Below, piece by piece: positions 45,026-57,800 of a stretch of DNA of 64,000 nt. Every line of letters begins with the position of its first letter. The first letter of the stretch is position 1. A program made the position numbers and the translations under genes. The stretch comes from Thuidium tamariscinum (taxonomy: Eukaryota; Streptophyta; Bryopsida; Hypnales; Thuidiaceae), in NCBI GenBank assembly GCA_947034885.2, contig OZ019759.1:2048501-2112500 (forward strand), read 5' to 3'. The notes under the pieces are model-generated. The model did no database searches. It was given only the letters and a program-made list of their open reading frames with translations, and had not been told where the DNA came from.

Positions 45026-48000
45026 TTAATCACTTGGTGAAAAATCCAAATCACCCTCAACTTCATCAACATTAGGGTCTATTTCTCTATTTGACTCGCC
45101 ACTGCCTCTATTGCCATCCGAGCTTTCGTTCTCGTCATCCTCTCTCAATATTGGCTCAGCTTGTATTTCACATTCTACCTCTGAGTGCAAATTTCGCACC
45201 TGAACATCTATACCTCCTACCTTTTCAACTCGTACTAACCGTTTTGTAGGCTTCGTTGCATCTGTAGTGCCATCAATAATAGATAAAGGAGGCCGACCTC
45301 TAGTACTTGATTGCCCAACTCTTTGCATAGAGCCCTCCACCGCCATGTTATATTTGTGAACAACATGGTTAGCACGTTTTGGATTCCCTTGTGTCCTTTC
45401 ATCAACCCTCCTAATATGTCGTCTTTTCCCTCCGATATTGCGTGTATGCGCTTCTAATGATGATTGTCTGGGGAGTGACATTGATGTCACTTGGGTAGGT
45501 TGTGGAGCAGATTGTGGTACTACTTCCGTAGTGGATGGTATTGGATGCACCCTTCTTGAAGGACTTGGAACCGACCTTCTCACTGTAGTTGGAGTTGAGT
45601 TTCTGCCATGATTGCGATATATGACACTGTTCAATGGCGCATCTGAATCATATTCCAAAGCCGTTGTAGTTTGGATGGTTGATGGATTCATCGTTCTGGA
45701 AATTGGAATCCCCGTGACATCTCCCTGCTCGACGGGAGCTTCTTCTTCTTCTTGTTCACTTCCCACACTAGCTTGTCTAACATTCAAAGGATTCCTTGAA
45801 TCACTCAAAGGAATACGTGTTGGTACTTGAGATCTCTCTTGAGAATGTGATGGTGGCATTGGATGAGCCACGTTTTTGTTGTTATCAATAGGAATTTCTC
45901 CCACATTTGATGGTGAATTTGGTGACCACACTCCATTCCACACATGGACGCGGTCAGCCTTTGGAGAACGAAAAAGTTCTTCATCAATGGAATTGTTCCG
46001 ATCATCGCCACCCGCATATGTATCTCAAGTAGGGTATTCAGGCGAACTCGGTCAAGGGGGGATCATTGCATTCCAAGGATTATTACGCAAGCGATCCTCT
46101 TCTTCTCTACGGATTACATTGGCTTCATAATAATCAAAACCAATCTCTTCATCTGATGCAAAATGCAAGGGCTCATCGTCCTCTTCCTCACTATCTCCTC
46201 CATCAAGATACTTCTTGTAGAAGAGGGCAGGGTTGTGCCCACGTTTTTCACGTTCCAATTTACTGTTGGTGTAGATATAGACCAAATCTTCTGCCTTGGA
46301 TGTGGTTAGGCGGTTCCACACTTTGCTGTGCACAAACGAATACATGCTCCAATTCCTTCCGCATGAAGATGTTGAGCACGTCAAGTCTAGAATTCTCTTT
46401 GCAATCTTTGGAAGAGCATTACCACCTACTCGATTCCACCATTGATTAAGCAATAAGTTGCATTGAGTAATATCAGGAGCCTCTTCTAAAGGGTCGAATG
46501 GACCTGTCTTTTCCTCAAATTGCGTCAACTCCTGCATTGCCTCTAGCACTGACACTCCTAATGTAGGGGCCAATTTTCGAATGACTCGATTTAAAGTGCG
46601 CTTGGCAATGCCATCATCTTGAATGTCTGCTACATCCACCAAAAATGGATTCAATAGGGCACCAGCATAGTGGAGGTCTGTTAGCATTAACTTCCAACGA
46701 GCATCAAACTCCTTCTCGTAGTGTGTTGCAACCTCCGGTGTCAAAAGAAAAAGAGGCTCCCTAAGAGAATATCCATGCCTTTTCAAGTCTTGTATGATTA
46801 TCCAAGCTTTTGGCATTGCCGGGATTTTTCCATCAAAGTGTCGTAGAGTAATGAGCACGGGCTCTACCATGTGCAAGAAATTCTCGCATCTTATCCAAAA
46901 CCCTTCCGAATGAATGTTGAGTCGAACATCTTTTGCTCTACGCATCATTATACCTCCATTTTGTTTGTTATTCAAACTGAAATCGAACGCCATATACCCC
47001 TCGTCTGCAATCACCATGTGCAAAGCTTGCTTGCATTCCACTGATCGATCTATCATGAGAAAATTGGTGGCGAAGCGTGTTGCTCCTGGAAGTCTCAATA
47101 CCTTCTTTAGTGACCATTTCCAAAATAGAGCTAGTGTGAAGTGGTATTTTCGAACGAACTTTACCATTTCCCTACAGTCCTTGAGCAAATCCTTCACTCT
47201 TTGATCCTTTCCCCAATCCTCCAAAAGTAAATCTAGAATGTGAGCTGCACATCCTTGTTTATACATGTGAGGGTACTTCTCTTCCAAGCTTGTCATAGCT
47301 CCCGTCATTATTGGGGCATTATCTGTGCACATTTGGACAATGTTGGCTGGACCGACCTCTTCTATGTATTTCGTCAACATCTCAACCGTATACCCTAGGT
47401 CCTTTTTATGCCCCATACTGTCTACTAATCCCAAAAAAGTATCCCCGGTTGGACAAACAAGCATCATATTCATCAATGGACATCTATTGGTATCTGATCA
47501 TCCATTTGTACAAATAGTTGCACCATATTGGGCAATAGAATGTTTTGTCCGCTCAGTGACTACTTTCTTCACCGCTGCCTTCTTCACATCAATCATTTTT
47601 GTGCGGATTGCGTTCATTGCGGGTGGATGATACAAGAATCCAGTCGCTGCAGTTTCTTTCACAGCCTTGATGAAGGCAGGGTGCCGCACAACGTTGAACG
47701 CAATGTTAGCCTCGTAAAAGAAAGAGGACTACATCCTATCCAACTTCTGCCTGAGGCCCACTTGTAATAATTCATCCATACTTCTTTGACAAGAAGTTGA
47801 AGGGCCACTCCTTGTTCTCTCGACCATAGCTGGAGTAGAATCCACTGAGTCAGGGCCGATAGTCTGACTTTCGTTCAAGCCAATAGGATCCCCACGGCCT
47901 CCCACTTCTATGTGCTCTAGTTCTTGAATGATGGATTCACCCTCAACATTTGCTTGGGGCACCAACTAATGGTGCTTCATACATTTCTTTATAGCTCATG

Positions 48001-48272
48001 GCTTTAGGAACCACCCCACCACATGCTGAAAACTTGTGCTTCACATTCCTAGGGATTTTAGGACAACGGTCTGATGTTGTCGATCCACCATATCCAAAGT
48101 GACTAAATGCCTTCTTCCGTACAAATACTTTGTTCCATCCACAAAATGTATATTTCCGAGGATAAGACAAATTATCGTCAAGTGTACATGGTATGAGCCA
48201 TGGATCCCAATCTTTTGTGGCCCTCCGTGTATCGCTTGCACTTGCTCCCAGCCCCCCACCAGGGCCAACCAT
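45026..48272 (-). pseudogene. hAT transposase (DUF659 type), lightly broken
   Basis: Right to left: 48272-47943 encodes a BED-finger-like segment (YTFCGWNKVF ... HF ... CPKIPRNVKHKF) with an incomplete ligand set. After a frame shift near 47955 one frame continues to 45026, broken by TAG at 47731-47729 (CAG), TGA at 47500-47498 (TGG, in the conserved CTDGWSD-like strand), and TGA at 46054 and 46027 (CGA). The core 47476-46052 (474 codons) has MCTDNAPIMTGAM, QGCAAHILDLLLEDWGK and the hAT dimerisation region with WWNRVGGNALPKIAKRIL and RNWSMYSFVHSK. A long disordered, Ser/Thr/Pro- and Arg-rich tail (45943-45026) follows, ending in acidic residues. The product would cut and rejoin element ends in the nucleus. 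Confidence 0.85.
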
Positions 48273-48519
48273 TGTGCAAATCTATAAGTGATCTTGGCGC
48301 CAAAACACTAGATCAATGAACTAAATAGTGTAAAAGATGTAATGACAAAGCTACCCACTTTAAGTGATTTTAAAAACCTCTCAAAGCAAGGTAGTTGTTC
48401 TCTATTGAATCCAAACGTCCGCAATAAGCTTCTTTCGAAGGTTCAAGTCAAGAGTCTAATCACCAGAGCAAGATGAGAAACTATTGCTTCCCCCAACATA
48501 TATAGTGCCTCATTCCATT

Positions 48520-48760
48520 TACCCGCGGTTGCCCCACACGAGACTGCGGGTGAAGGGCCAAAGGAAGGCAAGCTCTAGAATTTGGAGGGGCGACCGCGGC
48601 TAATTTTGCGACCGCGGGTCCACTGGTGAGGCAACCGCGCGTTCAGGGGGCGACAGCGGGTCCAAAGGTAGGGCGACCTCGGGTCTGGAGGGCGACAACG
48701 AGTCTAGAAGGCGACTGCGGGTTTGCAAGCATGGCGACCGCGCATGCCAAATCCGAGTTT
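48520..48760. repeat. GC-rich motif block upstream of the transposase gene
   Basis: Copies of GCGACCGCGGGT, GCGACAGCGGGT and GCGACTGCGGGT, mostly on the plus strand, with one inverted copy (ACCCGCGGTTGCC) at the left edge. It ends near 48780 with CCAGGGTAAGAAA, which lines up with CTCCTGGTAAGAAAA at 54790 and CTACTGGTAAGGAAAAG at 59047. Confidence 0.7.
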
Positions 48761-48780
48761 GAGTAAAAAAAATTGTTTCC

Positions 48781-51700
48781 AGGGTAAGAAACGCATCAGG
48801 TCTTTTTGGACCTATTTGGAATTTCTGCTAAAGTCAACAAAAAGACTACTTCATTATGAGCTTCATCAATTTGTTGAGAAATGTAATTGTACAAATTCAA
48901 ATTAGACATACTAGACATCATTTAGGAAAATAAAACACATGATCATCACTTTTGGATTGAAAGATTATAATGTTTGCTCATGAGGGTGTAAAAATTGTAA
49001 AAGTGAGTTCAAGTCTTTCAATCGTCTTTTCCCAAGTCAAATCCTAAAAATTTATGAGGAAAAAAAATTAACTAGAATAACCTAAAATGTATAACTCCAA
49101 TCAATTTTTGGCTCAATAAAATCTATTGGACTATTCTTTCAAATGAATTTCTAATGTAATTTTATATCCAAGATCTAGTATATGCAAGTATCATTTCAAT
49201 GGGTACCCTAGCAGAATATCTTAGATAGAAAAATTATAGTCTATTATTTTCAATATAAGCTTAAAGCATACTTCAAAAACTTTCTCTCAAAATGTAGTCC
49301 AGTAAAAATAGCAACTTGGTTAGGTTTTATTTAACTTCAAGATTTTGGAAACACCAAATTAGCGTACCCTTGTCTTGTAGGGGTTAACCATACATGACCA
49401 AGACTTTTTTTAAGCTTCTTGGAGTTTGTTCTAAATTGAAGAAAAAATGAACATTTTTATAAGCCTTATCAAACTTTTGTTAAATGTTACAATAACAATT
49501 CAAATAAGATATGTTAAACATTACTTCGAAAAATAAAACACAACAATATCACTTATTGATTGAAAGATTATAATGTTTTATTGTGGAGGTGTTAAAATTC
49601 CAAAAGCCTGTCAAACTCTTTGAATCCTCTTTTTACTTGACAAATCTAAGAATTTACTCCAAAATATTTGGGATTAAAGTGCCTAACATACCTAACATCA
49701 ATCAATTCCAAAATTCTCAAAATACACTCTACAATTTATTTAAACGAATTTCCAACAATCTCATACAAAACAAATTATTTCATATTTTATAGAGGGTCAA
49801 TCTAGCTACTGAAGTGATAGATTTGTTACGACTTCTTCAAATTTGAGGATAAAGTTCAAGTGATGTATTGTTTTAAATACTTAATAATTGGATATTTAAA
49901 CACATGTGTCTCATTTAATACTTGCTTAGAACTATTTAAGAATCAAAATGAATTTACTATCTTCCAATCTATTTTATATTATTAAACTGATCTATAATTC
50001 ATCACTATACAAAAAACAATTGTCCTATACAAACACTTTGGAAATAGAAACAATTATTACACTATTGCATCATCTACAATACAATTTTTTCTTTGGTACA
50101 TTGGTCATCAATGACATCAAATCAACAAGCAACAGTATGTGTTCTCCATTCTTGGAATTCTTCCCCAATTTTGAAATTGACATTCAATTTCTTTACAATT
50201 TAGAGTCACCTTTTTTTAAAAGGCTCCACATTCATTATTTGGCTTTTCTTTTTTTTTATTGATAATGAATTAATTTTATTTATTTTAATAGATGAGATGT
50301 AAATGAAATTTCATAATACAATTATTACATGCACACGTTATCGAGGTACTACTAATCATAAGCAATTTTATCTTTTTTATTTGGAGAACTTCTACATGTA
50401 GTCATCTACTATCTATTTCCATGTACAAATTTTACATATGTAGATTTTATTATTCTAACAAAATTTGGATTTTCAAATAAGCTAACATAATTTGGATATT
50501 TTTTTCAAAAATATTGTGTATTTGAGGCTCATTCAACAGAGCCCCACATTTCCGCAAAGGTACCTATAGAAACTAGAAAGTCAAGAAAGCAATGACACAT
50601 TTACAGAGAATGTTCAATGAAAAATCACAATCTATCATTTTTAAGATCAAAATATTTTATGCTTTAACTGAATTTGGAAAAATAAGTATTTGAAAATTAA
50701 AAATTCCAAAAATAGCAATATTATAAGGTTTGATTATTCCTCCAATTTTTTTAAACACCACATTTTTTTAGCTTTGGCATTCATTGCTTCAAAAATATTT
50801 GATTAGCTCCCAAGTGGGTAAAAAAATCCTTGAATTCCTAATTAAAGCTTTCGTTGAACATCTACAAAGATTTTAAAAATAGAATGAGTAGTAAACAATT
50901 TGATCAAATTTATCCATTTTTTGGAAGATATAACCAAATAAATTTAAAACATACATGTTATAGAGAACTTGGGAAAAACAATATCACTTATGGATTAAAA
51001 GATTATAATATTTGAATTTATAAAAGTAGCAAAAACAATTTGAAGGGTTCTAATTCTCTTTTCAAATGTGAAATCTCAAATCTCAAATTGGTTGCCAAAA
51101 TAAATGCAGTGCAGAGGCCCTACATACATCATTCTAATCTATTTTTGTTTCTTAGGAATGTATTCTTCTGTATTTTCAAATCGATTTCTAATAGGATTTT
51201 TCCTACATGATGTATTGTATGTTTGTATTTTATTGATAGCTCATGTCCAATAGCTCTAAACATTGTAAAAGACCCTGATTGCAGTGGACCCCCTTGTAAG
51301 GTATCTTGAATAGAAAAATCATAATCAATGTTTTCCAAACTTATTTAATTGAAGCTAAAAGTTGACTTCAAAAAGAAATTTTCAAAAATATAATGTATTG
51401 AAAATAGCAACATCGTTAGGTTTTGTTCAACTTCAAAGTTTGGCAAACATTGGATTTTTGTGGCTTGGACATTTCATATTATACAAGTATTAGAAACTTT
51501 TAAATTTCCTATTTTTTATTCTACAAGGGCCTCTAAACCCTTTGTGGCCATTTAGTCTATATATGATGAATATAATGGTATTCAATTGAAAAACAAATAA
51601 TTCATGCTATTCAATGCAAAGTCAATCAATTAGAATGATAGTCTATATTTTATAAGTAACAATATATCACATTTCATATTTTTTCATTAATATTTTAGCA

Positions 51701-53024
51701 TTTATAAGGTTAAATACAAGTTGATCAAAAAAATCCAACGGCCATCCTATTATGAAGGCATTCAAAGATTGTTACATTACACAGGAAAAAAAAGTCTTCC
51801 TGACCTTCCATTTCTAACACTCAATGCTTGGTGAAAAATCCAATCAATCTAAGTATCAAACTAAATCAAAGTTTAAAAAAAAATCATATCATGTGATTTT
51901 ATTTCATTTAATTCCTATGGCCTTCAATCAAAAATTTTGAATCTGGGATTATTAATTTTAATTCATTTGCAAGGCTATGTATTGTATGTAAGGAACATCC
52001 ACACTATCACCTTTTGTATTAACGCCTAAAGGACTAAAGTCCTCGGGGGACACTTGGAATTTCGGGCAGGCTTGTGTGACTTGATTTTCGCTATGATTTT
52101 TTAAAACTTCTTTTGAAGATAGGAAATCAGATTAGCTTTCCAAAAATATAATCTTTATTTCAATTGGTGCTTCGAAGCAAAAGTTATGCCATTCCAAGTC
52201 CAAACAGTAGTTCACTAAGCACAAAAAAAACACAATAAACATTGTTTTTTTATTTTTTATTTTTTCTCTCAAAGATTATATTGTTTTTCTACATTTGAAG
52301 CTTTGGTTGATTTAATTTGGACTAATAATGAGAAAGTTATGGTCTTGTGGACAATCTTGTATTTCGGGCAATCTAAGCACCTTCTTCAAAAAATAACGTA
52401 TAGAATGTATTTTTGAATGCAATTTTCCAAATTTTCCTAATTTTATTTTTTGATAGAGTTCAGGATGTTTGCAAGAACAAGCTCACCGTTGGGATCATAG
52501 TTTTCCAATTACATCTTAAAGTTATTAAGAACTTACTGTTTTATTCAATCTTGGACCTACTTCTGCTTCACAATTTTTTAATGAATAAAAATCAAGTAGT
52601 TTTTCTTTTTAAAATTTTTTCCTAATTCTCAACTCAAATGTTCAATATAATAAATTTTAACTTCATGCTCCATATTGCAAAAAGTGATTGTATTAGAAAA
52701 GAAACTTTGATACGGAAATTAGAATGGAATTATCCCAATATACAAATGTAAACACATGTATTCCAAAGCATTCTTGGAGATGCAGTTCTAAACCAATGTT
52801 GTGCATAGAAATGATTCCTATCTCCTACATATCCATGCAATGAATTTTTGGAAATTGCTCACCAATTACTTGCAATCAATCATGCCTTTAGCAAATTTGA
52901 AAACTTTGAGTTAAACAATTCATCACAACATCAACAATGTATGAACCGAAAGGTATTGAATATATACATATGTAATTACAAAAATACGTTGTTGTTCTCA
53001 AAATGCTAAAAAACTACCATGTCA
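48781..53024. repeat. AT-rich DNA with dispersed ~650-bp repeat family
   Basis: Members share three landmarks: CACTTATKGATTGAAAGATT, CTACAATTTRTWTAAAYGAA and TAGAAAAATCATARTCAAT. Two head-to-tail copies lie at about 48800-49380 and 49440-49790, and a third at 50930-51480. Further copies occur at 54900-55560, 57400-57960 (inverted), 59990-60790 and 62090-62560. Copies are well diverged and contain no supported gene. Many end near a GGGCATTTAGGGGTTA string. Superfamily is unknown. Confidence 0.6.
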
Positions 53025-54413
53025 CTAAACATTTTTTTTGCCCTTCTCTTCTCTCTTCTGCCTCTTAGCTAATATTTGGGACCAAGCCACCTTCTGTTCA
53101 CTCTTGAGTTTGGATAGAATGTCATGTTTGCACCACTCTCCACGTAACCAAGCTGTCTTAGTTGCTTGCTGCATCTCCAGAACTGTCTTTTGCTTACCCA
53201 CTTTCTCTTGCAACTCATTTTCCACCTTAAGAGAAGCAGCTAATTTCTTCTTCAATTCCTCTACTTCCAAAGGGGTCATCTCATGTTGTGTACAAAAGTC
53301 TCCCCAACCGTACATGTCAACAACACGGTCAAGTGGGGCTTTGTCCGTGATCTCACAAAAGTGCGTCAACCTCAATTGTGCCTCTTCAAGACCTCTTTTC
53401 TCACGGTCACGATGATCATCTTCTTTTTTGGAGTCCTCCATGGCTTTTGCAAGTCTTTCCTTTGTAATTGGGTTATCGACCCTAGAACTAGAAGCTCCAT
53501 CTTGAGAACCATAGAAGTTAAGATAAAACGCTTCCAAGTTCTTCATCTCCTCATGTTGCTTTGACAATTGGATTCGAGCAGTTTCAATTTGGGCTAGAAG
53601 GGTTGGAACACCATCACCCAAATCTTTCATAGCCTCGTCTTGTAGAGTCTTTAACTCTTTCTGCTTTTCTTCCAAGTCTTGAAGAAGGAACTTGAGATGA
53701 GCTTTGTGAAGCTCTTTCATTTCTTCATCATCTGTATCTTCAAGCTTTTCTTCAATGCCCGACATTTGTTCCACATCAAGCAATGGCATTTGAAGAGGCG
53801 CCACCACTTCTTCCAATTTTGTAGGTGGCTCTTCCATCTTGGCCATATCCAATAATTCATTCAATGGTTCATTCTCTTCATCCAAACTCTCGTGATGTGA
53901 CCACTGATACTCATCATTAGGCACTACATTCTTGATGAAAAGATTTGTTCCTAGCCCTGCTCTTGGATTAGGGGAGGGACCCGCTCTAGGAATGTCTTTG
54001 GTTGTTGGAATGGTGGCCATCTTCGATCCCTTGATGGTCCTCCAATCCACCGTTCTTCTGAGGATGACCTCCGCATACACCATCTCACACAGATACAATT
54101 GAACCTCATTTCTCGGCACAGTCTGTGTGTTGTGCAAGTACCGATAAACTTCAATACATCGTTGCACAAATGCATCGTGAGTGCACAAATGAAGGTTTGC
54201 CACATTCGATTGCACATGAATCTTGTGCCGATAATGATGGAAAAGCTTGTCGATGTGACACCATTCTATGAATCCCTTACAAGTGCTCGCGGTCCAATCA
54301 CCTTGAATTCTATCCCAACCTGGATAAGCTATCGCATTAGGGTCAAGAAAGATGTGGCGTTGCCTTCTTTGTTTTTTTCCTTTGGCCTTCACCTTCTTCT
54401 TCATGGCATCCAT
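53025..54413 (-). CDS. Intact 462-residue coiled-coil protein, unknown function
   Basis: An uninterrupted frame from ATG 54413 to TAA 53025. The N-terminus is strongly basic (MDAMKKKVKAKGKKQRRQRH). Residues about 20-125 look folded (HIFLDPNAIAYPGWDRIQGDW; WCHIDKLFHHYRHKIHV; LHLCTHDAFVQRCIEVYRYL). A linker leads to a long acidic coiled coil at about 205-300 and a second at about 320-460, ending in a basic tail KRQKREEKGKKNV. A TATA-like TATTTTTAAATACCC lies 25-40 nt upstream of the ATG, and a GC-rich motif block sits further upstream at 54560-54800, as for the hAT transposase. I do not recognise the family. It may be an accessory protein of a related element. Its intactness contrasts with every other gene here. 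Confidence 0.6.
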   Translation of the reverse strand: MDAMKKKVKAKGKKQRRQRHIFLDPNAIAYPGWDRIQGDWTASTCKGFIEWCHIDKLFHHYRHKIHVQSNVANLHLCTHDAFVQRCIEVYRYLHNTQTVPRNEVQLYLCEMVYAEVILRRTVDWRTIKGSKMATIPTTKDIPRAGPSPNPRAGLGTNLFIKNVVPNDEYQWSHHESLDEENEPLNELLDMAKMEEPPTKLEEVVAPLQMPLLDVEQMSGIEEKLEDTDDEEMKELHKAHLKFLLQDLEEKQKELKTLQDEAMKDLGDGVPTLLAQIETARIQLSKQHEEMKNLEAFYLNFYGSQDGASSSRVDNPITKERLAKAMEDSKKEDDHRDREKRGLEEAQLRLTHFCEITDKAPLDRVVDMYGWGDFCTQHEMTPLEVEELKKKLAASLKVENELQEKVGKQKTVLEMQQATKTAWLRGEWCKHDILSKLKSEQKVAWSQILAKRQKREEKGKKNV

Positions 54414-54559
54414 TGAACTATAATCTTCAATGGGTATTTAAAAATACCTCAATGTATGACGGGTTGCACGAGACACTAGCTTAGAGCACAAAGTGGAGAG
54501 GAATTAACCCCTGAAAAGTGAAAACAGTTGTTGAGGACGCAATTAGCCACTTCACGGTG

Positions 54560-54880
54560 GGTAACAAGCAGTGCACAAAGCGAAAATGGCGAATGCGGGT
54601 GGGGGCGACTGCTTATGCACCCGAAGTCACACAGGGGCGAGTGCGGGTACGGATCTAGGCGACCTCGAGTAGGGGGAGACTACGCGTGGGCGACTTCACG
54701 TAGGGCGACCGCGCGTCAGGTGACTGCGGGTTGGGCGGGAAGTTCAAACTCCCCTCCTCTAGCGACCGCGCGTAGGGCGACCGCACCTCCTGGTAAGAAA
54801 ATTAAGGGTTTTGAAATTGCCCCCCAAAAATTATTTGGCCACCTAAAATTTTGGAGGCAGCTGGCTGGATCCAGCCAAAA
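54560..54880. repeat. GC-rich motif block with GGCCACCTAAAATTTTGGAG end
   Basis: GGCGACTGC, GGCGACCTCGAGT, GGCGACCGCGCGT and GCGACCGCACCTCC units, then TGGTAAGAAAA, TTATTTGGCCACCTAAAATT and CTGGCTGGATCCAGCC. The last 110 bp are homologous to 59040-59160 in the same orientation. The string CTGGATCCAG is a perfect palindrome. Confidence 0.7.
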
Positions 54881-57800
54881 GACTTGAAGATATTAACATA
54901 TAAATGCCCAAATCATTTCTTAAATCGTTTTAGAAAAATAGTTTTGATTCAACAATAAACCAATCCTTTCATAAGCTTAAATTATCCATTCTTTTCTATA
55001 AGTCATCCAACAAATTAAAAATAGACATGTCTTAGACCAACTAGGAAAAATATAGTACACGATATCTCTTATAGATTGATAGATTTAAATATTTCATGAT
55101 AGAAGTATTCAAATTGCCAAATGAACTTCTCCTCCTTTTCATCATGTTTTCCGAGGTCTAATCTAAAAAAGTAGTCAGTGAAAAAAGAAGGCAGAGGGTT
55201 TCATATACATAATTCTAATCAATCTTTGCCTTCTCCGAATCTTCTATGTACAAATTATAGAAATATTAATTTCATTTTTCCTTAAGCCTTTAATGTAATT
55301 ACAAGTCAACTCCGTGATACCTACTTAAGGACTTAAAAAAGGCAAGATTGCAATAGACATCTTTACAATAAATCTTCAACCCAAAAAACATAATCAATTA
55401 TTTCCAGATCGGTATTGTAATGCTTAAACTAGACATCCCTTAGTAATTTTCTCATTAATATGAACTAGTAAAAATAGGAACTTCAATCAAATTTATTTTG
55501 CATTGCAATTGAGGAAAAATCAAATTTATGTGCCTCCAAATTCTACGGGTTAAAAGAATGAGGGACACATTCATGCCGCATTCCCTCCCCTAATTAGTCT
55601 TCATGTAAATAAAAATCATGCCATGATGTTGTGGAGGGAAACATGAGAAAATATCCTTACCAATTGTTTGGGACCCCTTCACTAACGACGTTGGTCATTT
55701 ATGTTGTGCTTAGTTGGATGGAATGTAAAATCAATATTACTAATATATTCTTAACAATAAAATTTGAGAAATCCATATCAAATATAAATCTTGGTTCAAA
55801 AATCTAAAATTTCAAGAATAGAAGCAAATTATAGTGTAGAAAATTACAAGGTAAATTAACTTTTGTACCGCTCTATATTTTGAAATGTGCTTGTACATAT
55901 TCAAATTCAAACTTCAGTAATCGAAGGAGATCTTCTATATTTTAGGGAATAGTAGAAACTAAATTTCATAAGCTTCATTTATTAGTTTTTGTCAAAATCA
56001 AAAGAAAGTTTTCAAATTGTCAAAATCAAGTTCCAAGAGAAAAAGAATTAAAAGTAATGAAATGGATTAGACAATGTACCATTTCGAGGGTTCAAAACAA
56101 TCCCATATAAATTTATTTATTTTTAAATGTCTTGAACTCAAATGAATAGTGTGGCTATAGCGCTCGTCAATGAAGTTACATTGAAAATATTGTGTGAACA
56201 TCATCCATTCTTCAATATATACAAAGTTTAGTTGATCATTTGAAGGACAAAAAATGTCCTCAACATCCCTAAAGGATTAAAAATCTATTCAATACAGGTA
56301 ATATTTCTCATTCATACAAGTTTATATTAGGATCTTTTCAAATTTGCAACCATCTAAATAAGTGAGGAGTTTTTCATTCTTTCTTCTTACAAATATCTTT
56401 CTTTTAACCAATGGCAAAAAATAATCTTTACTAAAATTATGAAGTTCTTTTACATCTATGGTCATGGATGAATGTTTGAAAATGGATGCAAATCCACCTT
56501 TTCATCTAAAGTACATAAATTTATCTCAAGTAGAGCCTTCATGTTCGAAAATTTGATAACAATGAACGTAATTCATCCCTTGGGAAAAAAAAGAATTTAT
56601 CATGAAAGATTATCTTTCAAAAAATATTTTTTATTTTCTAGAAGAAGTGAGTACAAATGTACAATTAATCACTATAATTTCATAACTATATTTTACTAAA
56701 ATCTTACTAAATGTCATTTTTCGAAACAAAGTGTAGTTTAAGTCTAAAATTCGATTTAGTCACCTACCTAACTATAAGATCTCAAAGTAGATAGTATAGA
56801 AATGTGTAAATGAAAATTGTAAACTTTGAGGTTAGCCAAGGTAAATTTTTTAAAGATTTGGGGTTTAATTTCTAAAGGGATCAAGGGTTCATTCAAATTT
56901 TGAAAATTATAATGATATACTATAAAATGAAATATAGGATAACAATTTAATCACATAATTCAATAAAAAGTGATTATACATTATCTACATAATATATCCA
57001 TATAGTTAGATATTTGGTACACTATCACTATGACAGTATGACTTATTTTTCAATTAAATTTGAACCTTTAAAATCACTGTAAAATAGAGTACAAATAGAA
57101 TAATTGTAAGTATCTTCTTACAAGAATTTTCTTTACGTTCAATATAGTATGTTTAAATTGTAATTATTTTTTATGATTTTTATTTTACTTATTTATTCAC
57201 ATCGTTTTGGATTGGTAATTTCTTGAATTCAAAAGTTTGTTCACAATTTCAAACATACTTTTATTTTTTTAAGTACAGAAGATTTGCAAGATTATTTATA
57301 AAAATCTAAATTTAAAAAATGAAATAAAAACAACACAATAATCTACAAGTGTTCTGATGTTTGAAGAAATGAAGATTTGTGTGTTTTTTAACCCCTAAAT
57401 GCCCATGGCACCCAAATGTGGTGTCAAAGAAACTTTGAAGTTCATGAAAACCTTACCAAAAATTTATTTTTAGTGGTTTATATTTTTGGAAGGCTTTTTT
57501 CAAAGTCTAGTTTTACCATCAATAATCCTATTTTGAAAATGAATGATTATGATTTTTCTATTCAAGTTTTAATGCAAGGGTACCCATTGCAATCTTGACA
57601 TTCCATAGTATTAAAGACTCTTGGAAATGAGCCTCAAATACACTAGATCTTAGAGAAAAAATCACACAAGAAATTCATTTAACAAAATTGCAGACTACAT
57701 TTTGAGAAGCCATAAATTGATTGTCGTTATGCTTCTTAGGCCCTAACACCTAGTATTGTTTTGGTGACCACCTTTTTGGATTTGACATGCAAAAAGAGAG

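Larger units (their letters stand above)
43176..48760 (-). mobile_element. hAT (DUF659-type) element, right end unresolved
   Basis: The left end CAGGGTTTTCTTGTCGG (43176) has hAT form and matches the end at 7648. Next come a GC-rich motif block (43370-43560), an AT-rich stretch, a minus-strand transposase gene (45026-48272) and a second GC-rich block (48520-48750). The gene reads from the right block toward the left. A matching right terminus and 8-bp duplication were not found, so the right limit is approximate. Confidence 0.5.

Noticed and set aside
51255-51272. AAAAGACCCTG as the right end of the hAT element
   Set aside because: Only partly similar to the left end, the following eight bases do not match the left flank, and it lies inside a dispersed repeat copy.
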